Positions 17,586 to 27,076 of a DNA stretch of 64,000 nucleotides are shown here, one piece after another. This DNA comes from Psychrobacillus psychrodurans (GTDB lineage Bacteria; Bacillota; Bacilli; Bacillales_A; Planococcaceae): the NCBI GenBank assembly GCA_900114885.1, contig FOUN01000007.1:124001-188000 (forward strand), written 5' to 3'. Numbering within the stretch: the stretch's first letter is position 1; the number at the start of each line of letters is the position of its first letter. The position numbers were made by a program, and so were the translations under genes. The notes beneath the pieces are model-generated. The model did no database searches. It saw only the letters and a list, made by a program, of their open reading frames with translations, and was not told the DNA's origin.

Positions 17586-17939
17586 TCCCTTTTTACAGGT
17601 GTTGGATTATTAAATTGTATCATGTATCTAGAATCTCACTTTCCACTACTATTAGAATTTTTTAATTATTATAATAATTTAGACATCTGAAGTTGTTAAC
17701 TTGGAGATACCTCTTAATTCAAATTCGATAAGATCTTTAAAAGTCCTCCTATTATGTAATGTCAATAATAAATATAACCCCCTATTATTCCCAAACGTAT
17801 AGAAAAGCGTATTATTCTCGGGATTCCCCCACAAACTGACCACTACAATTTTCGTTAAATTGATACTTTTAAAAACATCAATTCCTTGCTAATGTAATCA
17901 TTAACTCTTATAAATGATTTGAAAAGGAAGGTTTAAACT
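17586..17939. other. Intergenic region between divergent genes
   Basis: About 350 AT-rich bases holding the divergent promoters of the membrane-protein gene and the ECF S component. No riboswitch fold (preQ1, TPP, FMN) was recognised in front of the S-component gene. Confidence 0.4.
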
Positions 17940-18473
17940 ATGCAAAAAACAACAAGTTATTCCCAGGCACGTACTTTCGATTTAATTATTACGTCTATGT
18001 TAATAGCACTAGTCTTCGTTGCTACGATCTTGTTAAACATTAAATTACCTATCACGGCAAATGGTGGTTTAGTTCACCTCGGGACAGCAGTACTCTTTAT
18101 CTCTTCTATTTTATTTGGTCCTAAAAAAGGTGCTATTGCTGGTGCAGTTGGGATGGGGTTATTTGACTTAGTATCTGGTTGGACATTATGGGCACCTTTC
18201 ACTATTTTAACTCGCGGCCTACAAGGATATATAGTGGGGAAAATTGCTTGGTCGAACGGGCGCAACGGAAGTAGTTTCGCACTCAATTTATTCGCAACGA
18301 TTATTTCGATTCCTTTTATGTTAGGTGGTTATTACATTTGCGAAGCGGTTCTATTTAGTAGTTGGATATTACCAGCAGCCTCTATCCCTGGAAACATCGT
18401 ACAAAATGTTGTAGGACTCTGTGTAGCCATTCCCATTTGTGTAGTACTGAAAAAAATTCCATATTTTAAATAA
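17940..18473 (+). CDS. ECF transporter S component, substrate unknown
   Basis: 177-residue membrane protein with five or six hydrophobic segments. The pattern GGLVHLGTAVLFISSILFGP, then GAIAGAVGMGLFDLVSGWTL, is typical of the ECF-type S components of the riboflavin/HMP-like group. It should bind a vitamin and dock on the shared EcfAA'T module encoded elsewhere. AAGGAAGG precedes the ATG. It faces the thiamine operon (convergent with thiW); a thiamine-related or pyridoxine-type substrate is possible but not shown. Confidence 0.8.
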   Translation: MQKTTSYSQARTFDLIITSMLIALVFVATILLNIKLPITANGGLVHLGTAVLFISSILFGPKKGAIAGAVGMGLFDLVSGWTLWAPFTILTRGLQGYIVGKIAWSNGRNGSSFALNLFATIISIPFMLGGYYICEAVLFSSWILPAASIPGNIVQNVVGLCVAIPICVVLKKIPYFK

Positions 18474-18531
18474 TTTATAAAAGCAGGGCAATAGCACAAA
18501 TAGTTACTTGTTATGATTATTAAATTACACG

Positions 18532-18568
18532 AAAAAGGAAAATGCATTTTATAGGCATTTTCCTTTTT
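18532..18568. terminator. Bidirectional terminator
   Basis: The stem AAAAAGGAAAATGC / GCATTTTCCTTTTT lies between the S-component gene and the end of the thiamine operon. Confidence 0.85.
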
Positions 18569-18615
18569 GTATTGGCTATGCTAATGAACGTTCTTGATAA
18601 TGAATAAGAAATGCT

Positions 18616-19104
18616 TTAATACAGAACATTATTCGTTTTAATTTTCCTTAATTTATACATTAAAAGGACACCTAGCAAGGAGCCGCTAATACTCGACACC
18701 AGAAATGCCGGCATAAAGAAAAAGAAAGCCGCTTCTGTTCCCATTAGTATCCGTGCATATGGTACCGCCACTACTGACGCTATGATTCCGGTACCAATAA
18801 TTTCTCCAGCGGCTGCAAGCCATAGTCTTCCTGAATGAATGTAAAGAATTCCTGCCAAAAATGCCCCGATCATCCCACCAGGAAATGCTAATAGTGACCC
18901 TGTTCCTGTTAGTACTCGTACAGCACCAGTCAGAAAAGCAATTATTACCGCTGGCACTGGGCCGAAAAGCACCGCTGCCATAACATTGATAGCATGCTGA
19001 ACTGGATAGGCGCGTGCTATTCCAGTGGGAAGGTACACGAAAGCGGAACCGGCAACTGCTATGGCGACAAACATCGCCATAAGTACAAGCTGCTTGGACT
19101 TCAT
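18616..19104 (-). CDS. thiW: ThiW, ECF S component for a thiamine precursor
   Basis: 162-residue membrane protein with about five segments. LPTGIARAYPVQHAINVMAA and the Gly-rich FPGGMIGAFLAGILY fit ThiW, the predicted S component for the thiazole precursor. It is the last gene of the TPP-controlled operon, two bases after thiE, with AAAGGAGAAGG before the ATG. Together with ThiM (thiazole kinase) upstream it forms a thiazole salvage route. Confidence 0.88.
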   Translation of the reverse strand: MKSKQLVLMAMFVAIAVAGSAFVYLPTGIARAYPVQHAINVMAAVLFGPVPAVIIAFLTGAVRVLTGTGSLLAFPGGMIGAFLAGILYIHSGRLWLAAAGEIIGTGIIASVVAVPYARILMGTEAAFFFFMPAFLVSSISGSLLGVLLMYKLRKIKTNNVLY

Positions 19105-19105
19105 A

Positions 19106-19747
19106 CTACCTTCTCCTTTCGCTTGAAGCCTTGAATTTGTTTATTTGCATCGCTATATCTTTAGCCTCTGCCAAAGCTGAAATCACCGCAACACCCGCTG
19201 CTCCTGCTTTCCAAACAGCTCTTGCGTTATCTGGTGTAATCCCACCAATACCTACAACGGGGATTTCTGAGAACAGCTGAGAAATCTCCATGATTCTATT
19301 AACTCCAGCTGGTGCCTTGGCATCATGTTTCGATTGGGTTTCGTAAACTGGACCTACTCCCAGGTAATCAGCTCCCTCTTTAACTGCGATTTTCGCTTCC
19401 TCCATAGAATGGACCGAAACACCAATGATTTTCCCTTCTCCAATACGAGAACGGACCGACGCGCAGTCAAGATCCTCCTGCCCAACATGGACCCCGTCAG
19501 CTCCAATCATGCATGCTAGCTCGACGTCATCGTTTACGATGAAAGGCACCCGATGAGTATTACAGAGCTTCTTGCATTCCAAAGCAAATCTTCTCAATGC
19601 ATCTCCTTTTAACGCAAAGGGCCCTTTTTCCCTCAACTGGAAAAGACTGATTCCTCCAAGAAGTGCTTGTTCAAGAAGCACAAGTGGCTCTTTTCCTTTG
19701 ACGTTGGCAGTGCCCATAATAAAATAAATAGCAGGTTTACTGAACAA
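19106..19747 (-). CDS. thiE: Thiamine-phosphate synthase
   Basis: Joins HMP-pyrophosphate and thiazole phosphate. Landmarks: FQLREKG, VPFIVNDDVELA, GADGVHVGQEDL, GVSVHSMEEA, YLGVGPVYETQSKHDA, and GIGGITPDNA near the phosphate site. The open frame begins at 19813, but the likely start is TTG at 19747, nine bases after AGGAGG, giving MFSKPAIYFIMG. With that start the gene overlaps thiD by 11 bases and has about 213 residues, normal for ThiE. Confidence 0.93.
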   Translation of the reverse strand: MFSKPAIYFIMGTANVKGKEPLVLLEQALLGGISLFQLREKGPFALKGDALRRFALECKKLCNTHRVPFIVNDDVELACMIGADGVHVGQEDLDCASVRSRIGEGKIIGVSVHSMEEAKIAVKEGADYLGVGPVYETQSKHDAKAPAGVNRIMEISQLFSEIPVVGIGGITPDNARAVWKAGAAGVAVISALAEAKDIAMQINKFKASSERRR

Positions 19748-20570
19748 GCTGCACTTCCTCCTTAGTGCCGAATTTATGATATGCTGCATGATTCGTAGGT
19801 CCATGTCCAGCACCGATATTTAGAGGATGGGAAATAGCCGCCTGTATAAACTGTTTTGCTGTATATAAGGATTTCTGCAACGGATTTCCTTTAGCCAATT
19901 CTGCTGTCAATGCGGCTGAGAAAGTGCAACCAGTTCCATGCGTATGGTTAGTATGAATCCGTGGTGAGCGCATTGTTAAAGTGTCGCCATTCCGGTGCAG
20001 ATAAAAATCCTCTGTAAAGTTTATGTCTGTACCATGTCCACCTTTTATCACCACTGCCTCGGCTCCTGTCGCTAAGATCCACTTTGCCGCTCTTAACCTG
20101 GAAACAGAATCATGGATTTCCAAGCCACTTAAGACTTCAGCTTCTGGAATATTTGGCGTTACAACTGTGGCTAGCCGCAGCAAACAATTCATCAACGCAT
20201 CTACCGCTTCCTGCTGTAAAAGAGAAGCTCCCCCTTTTGCAATCATGACCGGATCGACGATGACGTTCTGCCATCCGTACTTCTTTATTCCCCGGGCTGC
20301 TTCTTCAATAATGTCCGCATTGAATAGCATTCCTGTTTTTAATGCGGAAATCTGAAAATCTGTGCCTATAGCCTTCAGCTGATTTTCTACTGCGGTTCTA
20401 TCCATCGGATAAATACCAGTGAGGCCAAGTGTATTCTGAGCTGTCACTGCTGTAATAACTGAAGTTGAATAAACCCCAAGCTCCTGGAATGTTTTGATAT
20501 CTGCTTGAATTCCAGCTCCGCCTCCAGAATCAGATCCTGCAATAGTCAAAACTTGTTTGATATTTCCCAT
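19737..20570 (-). CDS. thiD: HMP / HMP-phosphate kinase
   Basis: Phosphorylates 4-amino-5-hydroxymethyl-2-methylpyrimidine and its monophosphate. Ribokinase-fold landmarks are TIAGSDSGGGAGIQADIKTF, VIDPVMIAKGG-like VDPVMIAKGGASLL and THGTGCTFSAALTAELA with the conserved Cys. The ATG at 20570 follows GGGGAGG; an earlier in-frame ATG at 20597 lies inside thiM's end. It overlaps thiE at its 3' end. Confidence 0.93.
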   Translation of the reverse strand: MGNIKQVLTIAGSDSGGGAGIQADIKTFQELGVYSTSVITAVTAQNTLGLTGIYPMDRTAVENQLKAIGTDFQISALKTGMLFNADIIEEAARGIKKYGWQNVIVDPVMIAKGGASLLQQEAVDALMNCLLRLATVVTPNIPEAEVLSGLEIHDSVSRLRAAKWILATGAEAVVIKGGHGTDINFTEDFYLHRNGDTLTMRSPRIHTNHTHGTGCTFSAALTAELAKGNPLQKSLYTAKQFIQAAISHPLNIGAGHGPTNHAAYHKFGTKEEVQLVQ

Positions 20571-20593
20571 ATCGCAACCTCCCCTAAACGGAT

Positions 20594-21352
20594 TCAATTA
20601 TCATAATTTCCTTGTGGCTTTGATGCCAATCCATCCAGAAAAGCAATCTGGAAGCTGCCCGGCGCTTGTGAATGTGGAGCTACTTTTTCTCCGCACATTG
20701 CATAAAAGCGTAGTGCCTCTACAGTAGCAACCATAGGTTGACTTGGCGATGTTGCCAAAAACGCTGCCACCACGCCACTTAAAAGACATCCCATTCCAGT
20801 CACAAACGACATAAGTGGTGTACCATAAGGAATCTCCTCCACGTCTTCACCGTCAGTTACAACATCAATTTCACCAGTTACCGCAACGATCAACTTATAT
20901 TTCCGTGCCATCTGCTTTGCAAGTTCGACGACATCTACATTTCCCTCTCCAGCATCAACGCCTTTTGCCTGCCATTCAACACCGGCAATTGCTGCCAGTT
21001 CCCCGGCATTGCAACGAAGGACGGTAATGTTAACATCTTCTATCAACTGACGGATAGCCGATAATCGGAAGGCGGTTGCACCTGCTCCCACAGGATCCAA
21101 AACGATTGGAATGCCCTTACTGTTTGCAGTTTTCCCTGCTAAGAGCATACTGCTTAAAGTAAGTTTATTTAAAGTCCCTATATTAAGCGACAAGGCATCA
21201 GCTAACATGGCAAGTTCCTCTACCTCTTCGTATGCTTCTCCCATAATTGGAGAAGCTCCGAGTGCTAATAGCCCGTTTGCTTGGAAATTTGAAACGACGT
21301 GATTAGTAATACAATGGACTATAGGCCGTTTTGTACGTAATGATGCAAGCAT
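20594..21352 (-). CDS. thiM: Hydroxyethylthiazole kinase
   Basis: Thiazole salvage kinase, 252 residues. RPIVHCITNHVVSNFQANGL, ALGASPIM, LDPVGAGAT and the anion-hole region FVTGMGCLLSG are typical. It is second in the TPP operon, two bases after tenA. Together with ThiD, ThiE, TenA and ThiW the cell is equipped mainly for salvage; no thiC or thiG is in the window. Confidence 0.94.
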   Translation of the reverse strand: MLASLRTKRPIVHCITNHVVSNFQANGLLALGASPIMGEAYEEVEELAMLADALSLNIGTLNKLTLSSMLLAGKTANSKGIPIVLDPVGAGATAFRLSAIRQLIEDVNITVLRCNAGELAAIAGVEWQAKGVDAGEGNVDVVELAKQMARKYKLIVAVTGEIDVVTDGEDVEEIPYGTPLMSFVTGMGCLLSGVVAAFLATSPSQPMVATVEALRFYAMCGEKVAPHSQAPGSFQIAFLDGLASKPQGNYDN

Positions 21353-21354
21353 AG

Positions 21355-22038
21355 TTACACCTCCGCCTTACTCGAGACATTTACTGACCAAGTTTCCATC
21401 GTCCATGCTTGTTCCCAGAAATTCCATTCATAATAGCTGCTCCTGCGAAATCGATCTTTCAATTCCTGTCGCCGTTTTTCAGGTAAATTCACTGCGAGGT
21501 GATCCATTCGGGTAATCTGTTCATTAACAAGCTCCTTGAACCATTCTGATCCATATGTTGCAATCCATTTTTGATAAATGGGATGTTTTGGAGTTGCTTC
21601 TTTCAATCGTTCACCTATTTCATAATAAAGCCAGTAGCATGGGAGAATTGTAGCTAACACATCTGCAAGATCTCCTTCTGCTGATCGGTACATATGAGAA
21701 ACATATGAATATGCAGTTGGAGACGGCTCAAACGTAGCCCAGTCCGTTTCCTTTACATTAAGCAATTCCATAAACGATTCATGCAAAGCCATTTCTGCGG
21801 CGCAGGTTTGTTCGGAATGGTATGCAAATCTTTTCGTTGTCTCCAAATCCGTAGCTTTTACCGCCCCGATTGCCTGAACTTTTGCAAAATGTGTTAAATA
21901 ATAGGCGTCTTGCATGACGTAATACTTGAACACATCAAGTGGCAATGTTCCTTTCTCTATCCCTTTCACAAACGGATGGTGGAAACTCGCTTCCCATAAA
22001 TCATTGCACTCATTCCTTACTTCTTTGCAAAATGTCAT
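21355..22038 (-). CDS. tenA: Aminopyrimidine aminohydrolase TenA
   Basis: Hydrolyses degraded-thiamine pyrimidines to HMP. 227 residues from the ATG at 22038 (AAGGAGATGG upstream; the frame extends to 22062 without a better start). Landmarks are HPFVKGIEKGTLPLDVFKYY, QDAYYLTHFAK, the catalytic-Cys region EQTCAAEMALHESF and LPCYWLYYEIGERL, all matching TenA class II enzymes. First gene of the TPP-controlled operon. Confidence 0.93.
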   Translation of the reverse strand: MTFCKEVRNECNDLWEASFHHPFVKGIEKGTLPLDVFKYYVMQDAYYLTHFAKVQAIGAVKATDLETTKRFAYHSEQTCAAEMALHESFMELLNVKETDWATFEPSPTAYSYVSHMYRSAEGDLADVLATILPCYWLYYEIGERLKEATPKHPIYQKWIATYGSEWFKELVNEQITRMDHLAVNLPEKRRQELKDRFRRSSYYEWNFWEQAWTMETWSVNVSSKAEV

Positions 22039-22061
22039 TTTTCTCCATCTCCTTTTTGGCA

Positions 22062-22095
22062 AATAAAAACACCGCTTTCCAGAAAAGGAAAGCGG
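22062..22095 (-). terminator. Leader terminator of the thiamine operon
   Basis: The stem CCGCTTTCC / GGAAAGCGG with a six-base loop is followed by a T-rich run on the minus strand, between the TPP aptamer and tenA. Confidence 0.85.
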
Positions 22096-22139
22096 CGATT
22101 AGTAAGCAGAAGAAAATAAAAATAAGCATACGTTCGCCC

Positions 22140-22222
22140 ACTTCCCTCCGCTGGTATGATCCAGATCAGGTTCAAAGGGTCCAAGCTCTGCTTGTCTCAG
22201 CCGTTAAACGGCTCCCCTAGTG
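22140..22222 (-). promoter_or_regulatory. TPP riboswitch (thi box)
   Basis: The minus strand reads CTAGGGGAGCC, GGCTGAGACAAGCAGAGC, ACCCTTTGAACCTGATCTGG and ATACCAGCGGAGGGAAG, the canonical thi-box core. It controls tenA-thiM-thiD-thiE-thiW through the terminator at 22062-22095. Confidence 0.97.
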
Positions 22223-22341
22223 GATAGCGATATTCTTTTGTCAAAATCACTATAGCATAAAAGAAAAAATTATTCAAAAATTCCAGAAAATTTTTACGAG
22301 TTTACCAAATTTGTAGAGTACACCTTTTCCGATAATCTAAA

Positions 22342-22373
22342 GAGGGGCTAAAGAAATTTCTCTTTAGTCCCTC
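22342..22373. terminator. Hairpin, possible terminator of the DUF1540 gene
   Basis: The inverted repeat GAGGGGCTAAAGA / TCTTTAGTCCCTC (one mismatch) lies between the TPP leader and the 3' end of the DUF1540 gene. The T-run is weak. Confidence 0.5.
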
Positions 22374-22454
22374 ACCCTCAATGTGTAGACCAGCATTGCC
22401 TATCTCTAACCTAATTGGTTCGCACCCATTTTAGTATTATTAAATTATATAACA

Positions 22455-22676
22455 CTACTTTCGGCCTTCTTCAGGTTTGAATGTTTTACAGCACGTATCT
22501 GCAGAATGACCTGCTTCCTCAGAAATAGTGCGGTAATCAAATTCAGAAGCAAACTCTGTATTATTGTGTTTTGCATGGTAATCCATATCTATTTCGATTT
22601 TTTCTGCTCCACAAACATTTCCTTTTGCATGGAAAATACAATTTGATACAGTACATTTCACTTCTACATTTGGCAT
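22455..22676 (-). CDS. DUF1540 small cysteine-rich protein
   Basis: 73 residues starting MPNVEVKCTVSNCIFHAKG, with two Cys-rich clusters (CTVSNC...GNVC and DTCCKTF) that would bind a metal; this is the DUF1540 pattern. GAGGAGGACAG precedes the ATG at 22676. A few DUF1540 proteins are sporulation-linked in Bacillales; the function is not known. It stands alone. Confidence 0.8.
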   Translation of the reverse strand: MPNVEVKCTVSNCIFHAKGNVCGAEKIEIDMDYHAKHNNTEFASEFDYRTISEEAGHSADTCCKTFKPEEGRK

Positions 22677-22836
22677 AACTGTCCTCCTCATTGAGATTTA
22701 TTGAGAAGTATAAAAATGAACTCCTCATAGATTATCTTGTCCAATTCAACGTTATTAATTTATATAAGATGTTTTCTTTCTGCAAATTTTGGTTCCTCAC
22801 TCTTAACTTTTATCAACTTTTACCCCATTACGCAGT

Positions 22837-23607
22837 TTAGTCAATATATAAATGCGCAGTATCTTTACATTCTATTAATTGTTCTGTATTCTTTTCTAAA
22901 AAAGTAATATATTTATCGGATAATGCATTTCCAAAGCTAAATCGTTTAACTCCTAACTCTTTAAGCTTGTTACAATTCGTTAGTCCCGGTAAAGATAATA
23001 CATTAAGTGGAGCTTTTATTTTCAATGCAACTTCTCTTATATCTTCTTCTAATTTCATTCCGGGAACAAAAATTCCACTAGCTCCACTTTCTACATAGGA
23101 TTTTGCTCGATCAATTGTTTCCAACAGAGGATTTTCCCTCTGAAAATAAGTGTCAGTTCTAGCATTGATATAAAAGTTTTTAAAACCATTTGTATCTAAA
23201 GCGATTCTTATTTTTTCTAATAGGTTGCAGTGTTTAGATATTCCTCTTAACCCTTTCTGCTTTTTTAGTGAATCCTCAATATTGATACCTACAACTCCAA
23301 TATCTGCGGTTTTCAAAACGTTATTAATAACAATCTCCACGTTTTCACTATAGCCTGCCTCAATATCCGCGGAAACGGGTATATTCACATTCTCAGCAAT
23401 AGTTTTTATGATTGATAAATGTCTATCAAAATCAATTAATTCACCATCAATATAACCAAGGGAATTAGCAATCCCCCAACTCGTTGTTCCTATAGCTTTG
23501 AACCCTACTTTCTCGAGTGTTAAGGCCGATAATAAGTCCCAAGCATTTCCTAAGAATAGTAATTCTTCGGATGTATGAAGGTCATTAAATTCTTGTATTT
23601 TAGTCAC
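22837..23607 (-). CDS. PEP mutase / isocitrate lyase family enzyme
   Basis: 256 residues of the ICL/PEPM TIM-barrel superfamily. Landmarks are FLGNAWDLLSALTLEKVGFKA at the N-terminus, VSADIEAGYSEN (magnesium-binding acidic strand), VGINIEDS and YINARTDTYF. The Cys-containing loop of true isocitrate lyases (KKCGH) is absent, so the enzyme is more like phosphonopyruvate hydrolase or the uncharacterised PEPM-like group. GTG start after AGGAGGAGCAAAT. The substrate is not predictable from sequence; it stands alone. Confidence 0.8.
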   Translation of the reverse strand: MTKIQEFNDLHTSEELLFLGNAWDLLSALTLEKVGFKAIGTTSWGIANSLGYIDGELIDFDRHLSIIKTIAENVNIPVSADIEAGYSENVEIVINNVLKTADIGVVGINIEDSLKKQKGLRGISKHCNLLEKIRIALDTNGFKNFYINARTDTYFQRENPLLETIDRAKSYVESGASGIFVPGMKLEEDIREVALKIKAPLNVLSLPGLTNCNKLKELGVKRFSFGNALSDKYITFLEKNTEQLIECKDTAHLYID

Positions 23608-23665
23608 ATTTGCTCCTCCTAACTATTGTTGTACCTTATATTAACAAGTTATTTACAACCACTTC

Positions 23666-23689
23666 GACCTCATTCTTGCCCTTATGGTC
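23666..23689 (+). repeat. 24-bp dispersed repeat, copy 2
   Basis: Same sequence as 15377-15400 except C for T at one position. The rest of the 23608-23863 gap holds no recognised feature. Confidence 0.5.
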
Positions 23690-23863
23690 CTAGCGATCAA
23701 AAAAGAGAAGCTTTTACAAGAAAGCGTTTTGTTAGGGAAATGACTAAGTTCGTAAAATCATGGACCTTTCTGAACTACTGACTATAACTAAATTCTGTGG
23801 ACCTTCGACCATGTTCTAAGATAGAAAGAAAATGAGTAAAAGGCATACAATTTCTATATAAAT

Positions 23864-23907
23864 AAAAAAAGACCCTTTAATCTATCTATGGACAGATTAA
23901 AGGGTCT
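23864..23907. terminator. Terminator downstream of mqo
   Basis: The stem AGACCCTTTAATCT / AGATTAAAGGGTCT with a short loop has a T-run on the minus strand. It is the likely end of the leftward mqo transcript. Confidence 0.85.
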
Positions 23908-24059
23908 ATGTTGTATTTCTAATACTATTCATTATTACTCAATTCTTTAATTCTCTATTTTTAATTTAGCCTGTTAAATCTCTTCATTATAGAAACATTG
24001 TCATTAGTTAAAAATGTTACTAAAATTCCTAAATAAGCATTGATGCTACATCTAAAGAA

Positions 24060-25562
24060 TTAACTATAGACCTGCTCTTTTTTGCTTAGACCAAGGGCTT
24101 CTGCGGTTGAAGTATGAATTTCGTCCAAAAGCTCGGGGTTGTCCATTAATGACACTCCGTAAGATGGAATCATCTCTTTAATTTTTGGCTCCCATTCTTG
24201 CATATGTTGTGGGAAGCATCTACCAAGAATTTCAAGCATGGCATGAACAGCTGTAGAAGCACCTGGAGAGGCACCTAGTAATGCTGCGATTGAACCGTCA
24301 GCGGCAGTAACAATCTCTGTACCAAATTGAAGAGTTCCTTTACCACCGGCTTCTGTATCTTTGATGACTTGTACACGTTGGCCTGCTACTACTGTATCCC
24401 AATCCTCCAGTTTAGCATTCGGTATAAACTCTCGAAGCTCTTCAATACGCTTTTCTTTCGATAACATAACTTGCTGGATTAAGTATTTTGTCAATGACAT
24501 CTCTTTGGCACCTGCCGCCAACATAGTTACAACATTGTCCGGTTTTACGGAAGTTACCAAATCAAACATGGAACCCGTTTTTAAAAATTTTGGCGAGAAA
24601 CCAGCAAATGGTCCGAATAGCAACGACTTTTTATTTTCGATAAATCGAGTATCTAAGTGTGGTACAGACATTGGTGGAGCACCAACCTTAGCTTTGCCGT
24701 ATACTTTAGCATGATGCTGCTCTACCACTTCCGGTTTGTTACACACTAAAAATAGTCCGCTTACCGGGAATCCTCCAATATGTTTTCCTTCAGGAATACC
24801 GGATTTTTGTAGTAGATGAAGACTACCACCACCACCACCGACGAAGACGAAGTCCGCAGTGTGGTTTTCGATTTTGCCTTCTGCGTTATTTTTCACTTTT
24901 ATTTCCCACTTGTTATCACTCGTACGTTTAACATTATCTACACTACTATTAAATTTAATCTCAACGTCTTTAGTCATTAAGTGGTCAAGTAACATACGAG
25001 TTAAAGCACCAAAATTAACATCCGTTCCAGAGTCTATTTTTGTTGCTGCAATAGCCTCATTAACTGGACGATTTTCCATAATAAGTGGTATCCATTCCAT
25101 AAGTTTTGCTGGATCATCTGAAAATTCCATCCCTTGGAACAGGGGATTTTGTGACATTGCTTCGAAACGTTTCTTTAAAAACGCTACATTTTCTTCTCCC
25201 TGTACCATACTCATATGAGGCAATGGCATAATAAAGTCTTTTGGATTATCTATTAGCTTACTATTAACAAGATAAGACCAAAACTGCATAGATAGCTGGA
25301 ATTGTTCATTTATATTGATAGCTTTGTTAATATCTACAGAGCCGTCTGGTTTTTCAGAAGTGTAGTTAAGCTCGCACAGTGCAGCATGACCTGTACCTGC
25401 GTTATTCCATTCGTTAGAGCTTTCCTCACCTGCTTTATCGAGCTTTTCAAATACTTTAATATTCCATTCCGGTTTTAATTCTTTCAGCATTGTCCCCAAA
25501 GTAGCACTCATAATTCCGGCACCTATTAAGATTACTTCTGTTTTAGTTTCTTTGTTGATCAT
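24060..25562 (-). CDS. mqo: Malate:quinone oxidoreductase
   Basis: Membrane-associated FAD enzyme that oxidises malate to oxaloacetate and passes electrons to quinone. The N-terminal FAD fold reads [21 protein letters not shown], followed by [19 protein letters not shown], both strongly conserved in Mqo. [12 protein letters not shown] and [12 protein letters not shown] support it. 500 residues is the usual length. Start ATG after GTAAGGAAGG. Single gene with its own terminator. Confidence 0.95.
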   Translation of the reverse strand: MINKETKTEVILIGAGIMSATLGTMLKELKPEWNIKVFEKLDKAGEESSNEWNNAGTGHAALCELNYTSEKPDGSVDINKAININEQFQLSMQFWSYLVNSKLIDNPKDFIMPLPHMSMVQGEENVAFLKKRFEAMSQNPLFQGMEFSDDPAKLMEWIPLIMENRPVNEAIAATKIDSGTDVNFGALTRMLLDHLMTKDVEIKFNSSVDNVKRTSDNKWEIKVKNNAEGKIENHTADFVFVGGGGGSLHLLQKSGIPEGKHIGGFPVSGLFLVCNKPEVVEQHHAKVYGKAKVGAPPMSVPHLDTRFIENKKSLLFGPFAGFSPKFLKTGSMFDLVTSVKPDNVVTMLAAGAKEMSLTKYLIQQVMLSKEKRIEELREFIPNAKLEDWDTVVAGQRVQVIKDTEAGGKGTLQFGTEIVTAADGSIAALLGASPGASTAVHAMLEILGRCFPQHMQEWEPKIKEMIPSYGVSLMDNPELLDEIHTSTAEALGLSKKEQVYS

Positions 25563-25846
25563 ATTAACCTTCCTTACTCCGTATATTTGTATAGAGGATG
25601 TATACTACTTAGGCATAACAATATGTCAAGTTGAATTACAGGAATACATCTTTTTGTCTACTATAACCATATCATATATTAGAATTATTTATTGATAAAT
25701 TATCTTCTATTATAAGCTATTTGAAAGCGATTTAAAAGCTAGTAAATAGTGAGAAGTTCATCTGGTAAGACCTAGAACACCAGGAATTCCCAAAGTATAG
25801 ATGAGGATTCCAAATGATAAATAATTATTAAAACTCAATAAATTCA

Positions 25847-26260
25847 TTAACTATTTAACTTCCTATAAATCCCCACTAATTGTTCCCTTTCCTCCTCTGT
25901 TAGCTTTTCAAATAGCTTCCTACGCAGTAATTGGCCCTCTTGGTTGGCTCTATAAACCATATCAATACCCATATCGGTAATTTGTATATAGATAATTCTA
26001 CGGTCAAACTCATCCGTTAATCTAACTGCTAATTTTTTCTGTACAAGTTTTTCCGATAAGTGCGTTAGGGTGGCAGGAGTCAGTCCTAGAGACTTCGCAA
26101 TATCTGATGGTCGACTTTTTCCTTTTGCCTGTAAATGACCAAGAACAAGAATATGAGATACACCTAGCTCTTCATTGAACGTCTTATTCCACTGAATGAT
26201 TAAGTTATTTGTAAAGTTATCCATACTATGGATTAATTCAAAAATTGTTTGTTCTTTCAT
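25847..26260 (-). CDS. MarR-family transcriptional regulator
   Basis: 137 residues with a winged helix-turn-helix: KSRPSDIAKSLGLTPATLTHLSEKLV (recognition helix) and the wing RLTDEFDRRIIYIQITDMG. It lies downstream of and in the same direction as an SDR/MFS cluster, but after a terminator, so it has its own promoter. The palindromic promoter elements at 27845 and 30243 are good candidates for its targets; that is inference. Confidence 0.85.
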   Translation of the reverse strand: MKEQTIFELIHSMDNFTNNLIIQWNKTFNEELGVSHILVLGHLQAKGKSRPSDIAKSLGLTPATLTHLSEKLVQKKLAVRLTDEFDRRIIYIQITDMGIDMVYRANQEGQLLRRKLFEKLTEEEREQLVGIYRKLNS

Positions 26261-26290
26261 AAGAAATGTTCCTCACTTTCAATAAGTAAA

Positions 26291-26314
26291 AGCCCCTAAT
26301 CAAAATTAGGGGCT
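26291..26314 (-). terminator. Terminator of the two-SDR operon
   Basis: The stem AGCCCCTAAT / ATTAGGGGCT with a short loop precedes TTTTA on the minus strand, just after the first SDR gene's stop. Confidence 0.85.
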
Positions 26315-26329
26315 ACTTTAGCATACGCA

Positions 26330-27064
26330 TTATTGAGCTGAGAATCCACCATCAATAACCAACTCTGCACCTGTAATGTAAGATGAATCATCAGAAGCTA
26401 AGAACAAAGCTGCTTTTGCAATATCTGTAGGTTGGCCTAATCGTTGCAAAGGAGTCATTTGAATTAAGCGACCAAGAAGTTCTTTTGATGAGTTTAAAGA
26501 TTGAGTCATTGGTGTTTCTATAATCCCAGGGAATAGGGCATTGACGCGAACCCCTTTAGTACCAAAGGTTGTTGCTGCTGCTTTAGATATAGCACGTACA
26601 GCTCCTTTAGATGCGGAATAATGATTAAACCCTTGTCCAATTTGAGCTGTATAAGATGAAATATTAATAATTGAACCTTTCCCTTGTGCTGCCATATACG
26701 GAGCAATATGCTTCATGCCAGAAAATGGACCAAAGCCATTAATAGATAGCATCTTTTGCCAATCATCTAAATCGATTTCTTGGAATGGTTTTTCTGAAGA
26801 AATTCCGGCATTATTTACTAAAACATCAATTTTGCCAAAACGATCATTCACTTCTTTTGCTAATGCTTCCCAATCGTTATCTGAAGCAACGTTTAACTTC
26901 ATCCCATAGACGTTTTCTTTTTGACTTGCTCTTGCAAGTGCTTCTTCATTAATATCTGCTGCAATGACGATAGCGCCTTCTTTACTGAACAAATCAACCA
27001 TACATTCGCCAATACCTGAAGCTCCTCCAGTAATAATAGCTACTTTATTATCTAATCTTCCCAT
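26330..27064 (-). CDS. Short-chain dehydrogenase/reductase
   Basis: 244-residue classical SDR. Cofactor motif TGGASGIGE (residues ~12-20), NNAGISSE, catalytic Ser/Tyr/Lys in INISSYTAQIGQ and YSASKGAVRAISKA, and the C-terminal AELVIDGGFS. D in VIAADINEEA suggests NAD preference. It follows the second SDR gene by 12 bases. Substrate unknown; the set of three SDRs with an OFA-type transporter suggests breakdown of a hydroxy or keto compound. Confidence 0.85.
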   Translation of the reverse strand: MGRLDNKVAIITGGASGIGECMVDLFSKEGAIVIAADINEEALARASQKENVYGMKLNVASDNDWEALAKEVNDRFGKIDVLVNNAGISSEKPFQEIDLDDWQKMLSINGFGPFSGMKHIAPYMAAQGKGSIINISSYTAQIGQGFNHYSASKGAVRAISKAAATTFGTKGVRVNALFPGIIETPMTQSLNSSKELLGRLIQMTPLQRLGQPTDIAKAALFLASDDSSYITGAELVIDGGFSAQ

Positions 27065-27076
27065 GCTAATCTCTCC

